A stretch of 64,000 bases of DNA from Chrysaora quinquecirrha (lineage: Eukaryota; Cnidaria; Scyphozoa; Semaeostomeae; Pelagiidae): NCBI GenBank assembly GCA_014526335.1, contig JACTAT010000040.1, positions 132,565 through 196,564 of the forward strand. Reading direction: 5' to 3'. Shown piece by piece: positions 13,040 through 23,921 of the stretch. The first letter of the stretch is position 1, and each line of letters begins with the position of its first letter. The notes under the pieces were generated by a model. That model searched no databases, was not told where the DNA came from, and saw only the letters and a list, made by a program, of their open reading frames with translations. The translations under genes and the position numbers were made by a program.

Positions 13040-13380
13040 CCGAGGAAGTCGTATGTGAGACATTGAAAATGTGTTGAGCAAATGTAATGGAATGCAACAT
13101 GTAATCTGAATTTGTTACAAAGTCTTGCTTTTGTCATCTTTGGTTTCATTGAGTATTCTTAAGCCTTGATGTACCGTTAGAAAAATATCAGACAAAAGAC
13201 AAAGTAAAAACATAATACAAATCATTAATCTGGTGGTGAAACCTGGCGTTACACTGCATATTGTACTTAGTGATGATCGAATTGCCTTTCATTAGGTATT
13301 TTCAGCACAAGTTTGCGGCAATATTCTATTGGAAGCTAACAAGCACTACTTTTATAAGTATGAATTAGCAAAAAGAATCC
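13040..13380. repeat. Upstream copy of the MOXD1-like gene's 5' flank
   Basis: This block aligns collinearly with 15054-15340. Shared strings include TGTGAGACATT, TTTGTTACAAAGT, TGATCTACCGT (TGATGTACCGT here), ATCTGGTGGT, CACTGCAT and AAAAAGAAT, with many substitutions and small indels. The second copy ends about 100 bp before the ATG of the monooxygenase gene. No monooxygenase coding sequence follows this first copy. Confidence 0.7.
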
Positions 13381-13499
13381 TCTCAATTTTTTTCCCATCC
13401 TCTAAATCAAATAACAATTCAAAACTTATAAAACACTACTGGTATCCAAAATTTTAAATACCAGAAGCAAAAGCCAGAAACTCAGTAGAGATCAAATAC

Positions 13500-13745
13500 C
13501 ACTAAAAGTCCTATATTTTACTTCCAAGCTTCCGTAAAACGTTAGGCCTTATCAGATTGATTCAGCAGGATTCAGATTGTAGGAAACACATATCAAATGC
13601 TACAAAAAATCACAGGCCCTATGTTACTTCCAAGCTTCTGCTTCCCTTGCACGCTAGGCCTTATCAGATCGATTCAGCAAGATTCAGATTGCAGGAAACA
13701 CATATCAAATGCTACTAAAAATCACAGGCCCTATTTTACTTTTAA
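13500..13745. repeat. Two-copy tandem repeat of about 110 bp
   Basis: Two adjacent copies contain TTACTTCCAAGCTTC, TAGGCCTTATCAGAT and AAACACATATCAAATGCTAC. The second copy has a small insertion near its start. It is non-coding. Confidence 0.8.
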
Positions 13746-15053
13746 AGTAGTTTGAAGTTACAATGTCCGATACTTTGTTCATCTTTTATCTAAAATTCAC
13801 CTGGGAGTCAAAATTGAGGGGAAAGTTGAGCGCACTCTCCCGCGCCCTATAAAAATCCATTGTAAATCATAATGCGTGAAGAAATCAAGTCATATTTGTG
13901 ACATGACAAATGTTCAAAAATTTCGAACAAGGTACCCTTTTCAAGACGCTTTTTAACCCCTTACGCTCATCCAAATAAAGTAAATTTGGTACCAAACTGA
14001 TCAGGAAAGACGAAATTTTCAGAAAATAGAACAAACTCGATATCGAAAAATTTGGTGTCATAAGCACTTTAAAGAAACTTTTACTACACAAATTGTGCTC
14101 AAAATTAAGAAACCCTATTATATGTTTAAGAGCAGAAATTCTTTTAAGCAATTAGTGTACTGTATTTCTTCACATCACTGACATTGCTGTCATTGATGAG
14201 CCCTATCGTCCTAAAAGAGCTTAAATAGACAACTACAGTAAAGATGGATCCAGCGATAAAACTCGTGGTGCGGCAAGGACAGTTATCTCCTCCGACTCAT
14301 ACTATTTGACAGCTGCCATAATCTCCAAAAAAGAAGAATAACAAGCATTTAAGTCCTCAGGGTCAGCAAAAAGCTTCAATGACCTGGTCTCTCTTTGCGC
14401 TCGTTATGAGCGAAGGATGGCGTGCAGTTAAGATAAAATAAAATCTATTAATGTTAATCCTAATGAATACCGAAATACAATCATAAAAGAAAGTCAACTC
14501 TTATGTTCCAAACAGTTAAGCAGAGTGCATGTATATTCAATAGAAAGAAACTAATGTTGCCCAGTATTTAATGATTCCGAAATTAAGATGGTTTCAGGAG
14601 CAAAGAAGCGATTTGAAAAGATTTCAACCTCCCATATATGCCTCTGCCATATTGAATGGGTCGTTCCTCCTTTTAGTGTGCTTTAAAAATGAAAACATTC
14701 CCACGGTGTCTTTATAACTAACCTCCTTTGCATTTAAATGCTTGAAATACTATACACTTTTTTTTAATAAGCAACTGGTCAATCAGCAACTAGGGCTGAG
14801 ATTTTGTTAAAATTTCTGGTAAAATAGCTTTCTTTACACAGTACATTCTTGCAAACTTGTCAATTACATTGAAAAGCCAGAAAAGAGCCAAGATAAGAGG
14901 TTTTAGGGGGTACCACTCATTCTGTGAGGACTGAAATACTAGATAAGTTACGCAACTCTTGAGGGCTTGACCAAAGACCAGTTGGTTATTGAAATGAAGT
15001 GTGTTCTATCATCCCAACACATCATTCAATTCCATAATTCCATATTTTAGAGT

Positions 15054-15340
15054 TTACCGAATGTGAGACATTCAAAATGTGCTGAGTAACGCGTAATATG
15101 ATTTTGTTACAAAGTTTTAGTTTAATCATCTTTTGTTTCATTAAATATTAGTTGGCCTTGATCTACCGTGAGCAAACTGATAGACAAAAGTCAGAATATG
15201 AATCATTGATCTGGTGGTTGCGTGAAACGTGACACTGCATGACTTACTTAGCATTTAAGGGTCGAATTGCACTGCATTTGGCTTGCTGTAGCACAAGCGT
15301 AGTTGGTTTTCATCAGAAGCTTGCAAAAAGAATAACTTTC
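15054..15340. promoter_or_regulatory. 5' flank of the MOXD1-like gene, duplicated at 13040
   Basis: This stretch lies immediately upstream of the monooxygenase start and has a diverged copy 2 kb upstream. Position suggests it includes the promoter or 5' UTR, but I see no diagnostic core promoter motif, so the role is inference. Confidence 0.4.
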
Positions 15341-15439
15341 TGTTTGAGCTGTAGTATAGATAGGTTACCTATTCAAGATAGGAAAAGACAGTGAAGAAAC
15401 AAGACCGAAGATTCATATGGGCTAAAGAAGCTTGAAATC

Positions 15440-17314
15440 ATGCTTACTCATATTATTACTGCGACAATATTTGTTTGCAGTTTCTTAGAGATTGCAACGG
15501 CAAACCTGGAAGCAGAATATGATCACGCAGCCTTTCTCGATCCTGATGAAAACTATCAACTATTCTGGTCGGTGAAAGATACAGATAAAACGATGAACAT
15601 TGCTGTAAAAGTGAACACAACCGGATGGGTTGGATTTGGAATATCTCGTGGACTATCAGGATCAATGAAAGGAGCTGATATCGTAATTGGATGGGTTGAT
15701 AGTAACGGAAAAGGACACATTTCAGATCGTCATGCAACTTCAAACAGCATGCCTTTGGTAGACAGCAAACAGGATTATGAACTTATTGGAGCCTCACAAG
15801 ACTCAGGAGCTACAATCTTAAAGTTCAAACGCAAGCTTGAAACATGCGACAAGAATGACCTCGAAATACCCTTAGGGACAACCAAGGTTATATACGCTTA
15901 TGGACAGTCTGATGACATCAAATATCATGGTTCTTCTAATAGGGGTGCCCGCAGCCTGAACTTGATGAATTACGTTAAAAATGTTCCACCTCCAAAGACA
16001 GCAAAATACTTTGATGTCACAATTCAAAAAGTCCCTGTTCCAAAACAGAAAACGACGTATTATTGTGAAGCATTCAAAATGTCTGATTTGGTTACGCTGA
16101 GCAGCGTAAAGCATATTATTGAAATCGCGCCCATCGTGGAAAAGAAAGACAAAGGGGTTGTTCATCATATGGTGCTTTACGCTTGTCAGGATAATTTTGA
16201 CGAAACTCATCTGAACGCTTCTGGTGAATGCTATCACCCAAACATGCCTGATTCTGTTCGTCAGTGTGTGGGAAGGGCCGCTGTTTATGCATGGGCGATT
16301 GGCGGTGTTAATTTCAAATTTCCCGATCATGTTGGCTGGCCAATTGGGGCTTCATATAGCATGAAGTATATGGTTCTTGAGACTCACTTTGATAATCCTT
16401 CACAAAGAACTGATTTCATTGTCACATCTGGATTGAGATTGCACTATGATAAGCCAAGGAAGTACGAGTCTGAAACACTCGTTGCAGGACACACTGTAAA
16501 TACTGGAATGGTGATTCCTCCAAAGCAAAAAGACTGGATTATAAATGGCTACTGCTCTAAAGAATGCTCAAAAAGAATCGCAGGTGCCAATGCCTTAAAT
16601 GGGAACGAAGTGAAGATTTTTGCTTCATTTCCTCATGCTCACACTACTGGGACAGGAATTTGGACAAAACATGTACGAAATGGTGTAGAACAGCCAGAAA
16701 TCATCAGGGATGAAAACTATGACTTTGATTATCAACAAACACATTTACTAAGGAAAGAGTTGCCCTTTCAAGCAGGAGATGAGTTAATAACATATTGCAG
16801 ATATAATACGATGAAGAGGAAAGATGCTGTTATAGGTGGAGAGTCCACGACAGAGGAAATGTGCTTGAATTATATCATGTACTATCCCCGTGTAAACTGG
16901 ACAATGTGTTTCTCTACACAGGAAAAAGTTCAAAATCCATTTTCAGTGCGTTATGCTAAGCCAGTTTGGGCACACGGTGGAAAATACTATAATAAATCCG
17001 CCCCTCCCGTTGCTGCACAGTTCCTCAACTGGACTGATGTTAAGTGGAATGACAGCATGGTCAACGAGTTGAAGGAAATCTACCAATCAAAGAAGTCCTC
17101 CATTCGTTCAGTTTGTTTTGGAAGTTTAGGTGTAAAGCTTGGAATTGAAAGAACACAGAAGGCTGTTATCAACAAGGGACTTCCTTCTCCAGCTGATTCT
17201 TGCACAAAGGTACCTTCTTCTGCAGTTACACCTTTACCTGGCATTGCCTTAATTATCTTTTCTTTTTCATTGGTCTTCTACGTTGTCTTCTACGGACATA
17301 TGAAGGTAGATTAA
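15440..17314 (+). CDS. DBH/MOXD1-like copper monooxygenase, intronless
   Basis: 624 residues in one frame. The start has a signal-peptide-like hydrophobic stretch (residues 5-21). A DOMON domain follows (about 35-150), then the two copper type II monooxygenase domains (about 190-330 and 345-500). All six expected copper ligands are visible: H242 and H243 (VHHMV), H316 (ETHFDN), H399 and H401 (PHAHTTG), and M474 (TEEMCLNY). A hydrophobic C-terminal segment (about 596-617) could anchor it. Known relatives hydroxylate substrates at a benzylic-type carbon using ascorbate and O2: dopamine to noradrenaline in DBH, while the MOXD1 substrate is unsettled. Length fits MOXD1 (about 610). I call it MOXD1-like because it carries no DBH-specific N-terminal membrane region. 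Vertebrate members have many introns, and neighbouring GGT genes do too, so an unbroken ORF suggests a retrogene or lineage-specific intron loss. No 3' A-tract was seen. Confidence 0.93.
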   Translation: MLTHIITATIFVCSFLEIATANLEAEYDHAAFLDPDENYQLFWSVKDTDKTMNIAVKVNTTGWVGFGISRGLSGSMKGADIVIGWVDSNGKGHISDRHATSNSMPLVDSKQDYELIGASQDSGATILKFKRKLETCDKNDLEIPLGTTKVIYAYGQSDDIKYHGSSNRGARSLNLMNYVKNVPPPKTAKYFDVTIQKVPVPKQKTTYYCEAFKMSDLVTLSSVKHIIEIAPIVEKKDKGVVHHMVLYACQDNFDETHLNASGECYHPNMPDSVRQCVGRAAVYAWAIGGVNFKFPDHVGWPIGASYSMKYMVLETHFDNPSQRTDFIVTSGLRLHYDKPRKYESETLVAGHTVNTGMVIPPKQKDWIINGYCSKECSKRIAGANALNGNEVKIFASFPHAHTTGTGIWTKHVRNGVEQPEIIRDENYDFDYQQTHLLRKELPFQAGDELITYCRYNTMKRKDAVIGGESTTEEMCLNYIMYYPRVNWTMCFSTQEKVQNPFSVRYAKPVWAHGGKYYNKSAPPVAAQFLNWTDVKWNDSMVNELKEIYQSKKSSIRSVCFGSLGVKLGIERTQKAVINKGLPSPADSCTKVPSSAVTPLPGIALIIFSFSLVFYVVFYGHMKVD

Positions 17315-20157
17315 ATCAGAAAACTTTCACTTAAAAGTACTTCTTACTCACTGCATGCCTTCTAAAACCTTTTTGTATTAACTTCTTTTACTTTTTTGTT
17401 CTTATCGATTTAGCTGGCCCGACATAATCATAAAACCTTGTAGAAAAAAGACTTAAATCAATTTATATCAATTTTTAGCATTAGATCAGATATATCCTTT
17501 AACTTGTACCTGGCATTTACTTTCATTGTAATCTTATGACTCTGATTAGATGAATAATGCTGTCAATCTTATCATTTAGAATCTTGTCTAGCCTGTTACC
17601 TTAGCTTTGATTATTATGATATCCCAAAAAGTGTCCTTTCATTAATATTCCTACTGTAGATACTTAAAATGATGATAACCAATCGTTTGATGGTTTGATT
17701 CTCCTAATTCTCTCTTGAGTTCATTGATCGATCATTCGCATTAGAGCTACACGCTTTAAAAAAACTTTACAAGGAACCTACATGTCGAAGGCCCGAAAAT
17801 TCAAAGAGCTTCTACTACTTAAGAGAAAATCACTAAGGAGATTTTCAGTGTTGGATATTTTATCACTGCAGAAAATCAAGAATTAGAAAGCCAGTTCCAT
17901 CCAATTCATTTGCAGTCAAAAACCACACAAATTGTACATTACGCATGTATCAAATTTTTCCTTTGCTTAAGTGTCTCTGTATAATAGACATGACACTGAA
18001 TGTGCAGTTAAAATCAAGGAAGTATTAAAGAAATTTTGGAACTATTTATGACTCAAGAGAGGTCCAAAAATAAGAAACATATTTTGTTTTGGAACTAGAC
18101 CTTGAGCTAAGTTCTTTAAAAGAAAAAGCGTGTAGACGCACACATTTTTCTGAAACTTCGAATCAGATACGAGTGTTGCCGGCATGTATCGGAAAACACC
18201 CCCCATCCCTGCAGTAAGATAAGAGTTTATGTTCAAGCAAGCATCTATTACCTTAACCGTAATATATTAGTAGCCCCAAACTATGTTTGTTTTTGGTCGT
18301 TATACGAGCGTCAATCTGTCGTCAATTTGGGGTAGTTGCACTCCCTGTCCCATGTTTCCGGCGCGCCTGCTTGACACGTTAAGCAAGGAATTTTCCCGTA
18401 TAAGAAAAGCTTCTACGCTTTCAGAATATTGAAACGCAAATGTTTGTCCCTACGAAACTTTCCAGAAATTCACTCCCTTTCAAGTTGCAAAAGTTTCTAA
18501 GAAAAATCAGTTTCGTCATTTGAAGTTTCTTACCATGGCACATAGAATTTTTTTAAATGGGTTTCTTATTTGTACCCATTGTGTGCCGGTTTTAGCTAAA
18601 GCCCATAGGTTTTCAACTGATCCACTCGCCTCGCAAAACTTTTCTGTTCAAATGTTGTTGGACTTGATCGTACGCTGGTAGCCTTATGTCGACCTACGAT
18701 ACCAAAGAACTAACGCCAACTAGTTGTAACTGTTAATTTATCAAACATATCAAAAACTAGTCCAAATAAATAACACAATCGCGCATAGGTTTCCGAAGTC
18801 CACAAGCCCAACTTTCTGGGGCTGTGCACCGTCAAATTGCCGTTAAAAAGGAACTAGATGCCAAATGGTTGCCAGAGCGCTTGTGTTGACAGGTCGGTTG
18901 CGATAGATTAGCTTCAAAAAATCGCCGATTAGCATCCCTGTAACTAGTCCTGACTGTAGGCGAAGTTTAAAACTACCGCAACTCCATTATAGAGTTCAGA
19001 ATTTCGCAAAGCGAATAGTTCACGTGTTAAGCCTATAGTTGCAACCAGCGAGCGAATGAATAAAGACTGGTTTCGGTCACAGTTTCGTGATTTTGATGCC
19101 ATGTGGTAGACAAAGCGTGAATGCGAATTTATCATGAATCTAAACACCAGCGTAGAGCAACCTCTTGTTTTGACGTTAATACTATACAAGCTACTTTCAA
19201 GTGAAGAAAGAATTACAAATATTTTAAATAGATAGAGTATTTCCTTGAATAAGCGCATGGTGCAGATCCTGATCTTTGAGACGGTACTACTGCTATTCCA
19301 AGGATACGCTAAATAAAGGGGTACTTATATGGACATTCAAGGACAACAACACAAATGATTGGCTTACACAAACCACATAAACAAGTTAAATAGCCCTATA
19401 TCTAGCTACGTACACACTACCAGTTTTTCTGACCTTACACACACAGGAGGGCGTTTATTCAATAAAGTCGCTTTTTCAAGGCAGGCCACTTAAACAATGA
19501 AATACGGCACTCAGTTTTATCAACAAAAAGTAGCGAAACAACATTTTGAAAATAACTAAAAATTTTTTTCAAAAACCAAAACTTGCTAGTCTCGTGTATT
19601 CACCAACCCGCAGTTTCACTGTTAGTAATCAACAGATAAAAGATAGAAAAATCAAGAAATATAGAAACAAAAATAATACAACAATTTTTCTTCGCTGTAG
19701 TTTAAAAATTCCTTAGTTACTCTTCAGTAAGAAGCGTCTTTTTGGTCCTAATACGCGTGAGCTATTTCCTAACGGAACACTTTTGTAAAATACAATTTTT
19801 TTGCAAGATGATTTACCATTTTGTCTGGCATTACATTTGATAGAAAACCTTGGATTTTGATAGAGCAATTGCAGCAGCAAGACTTACTTCCTATACCTAT
19901 AACAAAGCTACTATTAATTTCTGGGTAGTACAGAACTTCAAAATTGCGTTATAAACAGCAGAAACATTTTCGGGCATACTTGAGAGCTTTTTTTCGGCTG
20001 ACACTCCTCGGAGTATGAACGTCAGAAACAGTCCGAAACAATAAACTAAGGCGGAACTTATAATGAGATGCGGCTCGAAATGCACCAATCAGAAACAGAA
20101 GCCGAATTGGCATTGTGTTTGAAACACCAATCACCAAAGCGCATTACCAATTTCCCT
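17315..20157. other. Intergenic stretch without a supported gene
   Basis: The 3' flank of the MOXD1-like gene runs into AT-rich sequence. Open frames are short and lack family motifs or codon structure. Around 18400-18560 there are repeated TTTCTTA-type runs similar in style to the nested element at 9595, but no ends can be set. Confidence 0.5.
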
Positions 20158-22245
20158 TAGCTAAAAAATAGCTACAGTACTATCGATTTCCCATAGCTAT
20201 AAAATAGCTTCTACCGATGACCCATAGCTATAACTTAGAGACTACCGATTTCGTATAGCTGACATGTAACTTTTACTACAGCTACTCAAGAAAGCTACTA
20301 TTACCGACTACCCTTATAGGTATAACTTAGCTACTACAGATTTTGCATAACTAGCAAGTAACTACTAACACAGGTGCTATTACTGACTTCCCAATACTAT
20401 ACTTTGGCTTCTAACGATTCCTTTAGCGATAACTTAGCTATTACCGACTCCAATAGCTATAAATTAGCTACTGCAGACTCCCATAGCGATAACTTAGCTA
20501 TTACCGATTCCCATAGCTATAAATTAGCTACTGCAGACTTCCATACCTCTAACTTAGCTATTACCGATTCCCATAGCTATAACTTAGCTATTACCGATTC
20601 CCATAGCTATAAATTAGCTACTACAGACTTCCATACCTCTAACTTAGCTATTACAGATTCCCATAGCCATAGCTTAGCTATTACCCATTCCCATACCTAT
20701 AGCTTAGCCATTACCGATTCCCATAGCTATAGCTTAGCTATTACCAATTCCCATAGCTATAGCTTAGCTATTACCAATTCCCATAGCTATAGCTTAGCTA
20801 TTACCAATTCCCATAGCTATAGCTTAGCTATTGCCGATTCCCATAGCTATAGCTTAGCTATTACCAATTCCCATAGCTATAGCTTAGCTATTACCCATTC
20901 CCATAGCTATAGCTTAGCTATTACCGATTCCCATAGCTATAGCTTAGCTATTACTGACTCCCATAGCTATAGCTTAGCTATTACCGATTCCCATAGCTAT
21001 AGCTTAGCTATTACTGACTCCCATAGCAATAACTTAGCTATTACCAATTCCCATAGCAATAACTTAGCTATTACCAATTCCCATAGCTATAGCTTAGCTA
21101 TTACCGATTCCCATAGCTATAGCGTAGCTATTACCAATTCTCATAGCTATAGCTTAGCTATTACCGATTCCCATAGCTATAGCTACTACCGACTCCCATA
21201 GCTATAAATTAGCTACTGCAGACTCCCATACCTCTAACTTAGCTATTACCGATTCCCATAGCGATAAATTAGCTATTACCAATTCCCATAGCTATAGCTT
21301 AGCTATTACCGATTCCCATAGCTATAGCGTAGCTATTACCAATTCCCATAGCAATAACTTAGCTATTACCAATTCCCATAGCTATAGCTTAGCTATTACC
21401 GACTCCCATAGCTTAGCTATTACCAATTCCCATAGCAATAACTTAGCTATTACCAATTCCCATAGCTATAGCTTAGCTATTACCGATTCCCATAGCTATA
21501 AATTAGCTACTACCGACTCCCATAGCTATAAATTAGCTATTGCAGACTCCCATACCTCTAACTTAGCTATTACCGATTCCCATAGCGATAACTTAGCTAC
21601 TACCGACTCGCATAGCTATAGCTTAGCTATTACCGACTCCCATAGCTTAGCTATTACCAATTCCCATAGCTATAGCTTAGCTATTACCGATTCCCATAGC
21701 TATAAATTAGCTACTACCGACTCCCATAGCTATAAATTAGCTATTGCAGACTCCCATACCTCTAACTTAGCTATTACCGATTCCCATAGCGATAACTTAG
21801 CTACTACCGACTCGCATAGCTATAACTTAGCTATTACCGATTCCCATGGCGATAACTTAGCTGTTACCGATTCCCATGGCGATAACTTAGCTATTACCGA
21901 TTCCCATGGCGATAACTTAGCTGTTACCGATTCCCATGGCGATAACGTAGCTATTACCGATTTCCATGGCGATAACTTAGCTGTTACCGATTCCCATGGC
22001 GATATCTTTGCTATTACCGATTTCCCATAGCTATTGCTTATTACCGACTTCCCATAGCTATTGCTTCGCAAATACCCACTCCAATAGCTAAAACGTAATC
22101 ACTACTGTTTCCCATAACTTTTCAAAGCTATTACCGACTCCAATAGCTATAATTTAGCTACTAACGATTCCCATAGCTATAACTTAGCTACTGCTGATTC
22201 CGATGCTATACAAAGCTATTACCGATTCCTATCGGTATAATTTAG
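20158..22245. repeat. 30-bp minisatellite array, about 2.1 kb
   Basis: The unit is about 30 bp, built from ATTACCGATTCCCATAGC and TATAGCTTAGCT, with edges degrading at 20158-20370 and 22020-22245. Because 30 is a multiple of three and the unit has no stop in one frame, a 275-codon open frame (20374-21201, SHSYSLAITD repeats) arises by chance. From about 21184 a block with GCAGACTCCCATACCTCT recurs at 21542 and 21746 (204 bp apart), a higher-order repeat. At 21840-22010 the CCATGGCGAT variant takes over. Most units contain the palindrome AGCTATAGCT. Confidence 0.95.
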
Positions 22246-23921
22246 CGACTCGCAAAAATCTATAAAGTTGTTTTAACTTGTTAAGCAGTCGAGACAATTC
22301 GTTTCTTCACGCAAAGAGTTATCAATTAAAAAGCACCCTGAAGCAGTGACCTTACAAAGTCAGTAACTCTTAACAGAACTCTGATTCCTATAGACTTTCA
22401 ATGAATAAATACAAAGACCAGTAGATGCATTGTAATGTTATATAGGCACTACGTACTTTAAATTTAAACTAGTGAAAAAACGACACTACTCTGTTAAAAG
22501 AAGTTTGTAAACGGAGTTCGAAAGTCTGTCAGACATGGTAAGTAACAGCTTTCGAGGATATTTGATAATTGACTCTTAAGGAGAAAACATCTTGCTTTAT
22601 AAGGACAATAATGATCAGCGAAAAATGTAAGCATATTTGCTTGAGGTTTTATAAGTAATACAGGTATAAGAAACCGTTTGTTTTGACACTCCAACGAGCC
22701 CTATACAGAGGTACTTTGAAGTAAAAATGTATGTTAACTTAACGTTTGGTCTGGGTGTTTTAAAAGCTTTTATTCTGGTCGGCTATGTGCATGAAGACAT
22801 TCTCTATAAGTAGCTACTATCTATGCGTGCTCTATACCCAGCGTTGCTTTTCTTTATCCGAAAAGTAGCTCTTGGTGGTAAAAACGATTAAGAAACTTCT
22901 AGTATTAAAATCAGCAAATAAAATTAAGATCTCACGGTTAAGTCTCAGTGACGATTAAGAATTCTTGTTTACAAACATTATAGCAAACAAACACTACACA
23001 ACGGACAAGTTATTCTCGCTAGGAGATCTAGACTCGACTAAACAATGAAACAGTACGCTAGTTTGCCAAACATTAAAAAATTTGCTCATCAAACAGTACG
23101 TTTGACCGTTTTACAAATAACCCAAATGCATTGCTTTTAGGCACTTTTTGCTCGTGATAAAAGCAGAAGTTTCTTTGAGTCAGCTAAACTCATTACCCGT
23201 TAAAAACTACCTGTCACACAATGTTCGCGACCAAACGCCAAACGGTCAATTGACGAGCGATGTTTTCTAGGTGTTGCGAATGTAGACTTATAGGTCTCTA
23301 CCGTAAGTTTATGAATTTATCGGAATGCTATAAGAAAAAGTTCAACGAATATTATACTTTTCAGGATAGATTATTCCACGAGTGGCATACTGTACAGCAC
23401 AGGTTCGCCACTACCTGTGTCGAACAGCAAGAAACAAAAGATAAACACAGCACAATTTTTGTTTTCTAGTGATTCAACTTCACAAACTTCCCAACATCTC
23501 AATTCCCATAGCAAACAGGAACAAAATAGGCGACAAAGCTACGGCCTCAATAACCCATGTGATGAACTACACCCCGTCCGTCTTAACAACGTAGCAAAAC
23601 AGCAAAAAAACATTGTCACCACTGGGTCAAAACCCACACAGTCACACTCTTATTCGGCAAGGCTATTGGCTGTTATTTTCCCCTGATTTTGGCCGATTTT
23701 TGGGCATTCTCCAAGGCTATAGAATTGCCTTTTTGGAAATTTCCGGGTAGGATATTTTTCTCTCAAATTGGACCTTACTTTATAGCAAAACACTTTACTT
23801 ACCCCCTAGAAGGCATTCAGGGGGTATCTGTTACGATATAGTAACTAAAGAAAAGCATTTAAAACAAATCAAAGAATCGTTCATAATTTTCTCTTATGTT
23901 TTACTTTTCTTTCTTTTATAG
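22246..23921. other. 5' flank and probable upstream exon region of GGT-B
   Basis: No repeat family or protein motif recognised. The coding start of GGT-B must come from an exon somewhere upstream of 23922, but no exon can be picked with confidence. An ATG-containing short frame at 23260-23469 is one untested candidate. Confidence 0.4.

Noticed and set aside
15456..16330. Minus-strand frames inside the monooxygenase gene
   Set aside because: Shadow frames; the plus-strand frame has all domain motifs.
20374..21201. 275-codon open frame of SHSYSLAITD repeats
   Set aside because: It is the 30-bp minisatellite read in its stop-free frame. The same units continue outside the frame and related frames open on the other strand.
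20158..22245. CRISPR-like array of about 30-bp repeats
   Set aside because: Units abut directly with no unique spacers, there are no cas genes, and the genome is eukaryotic.
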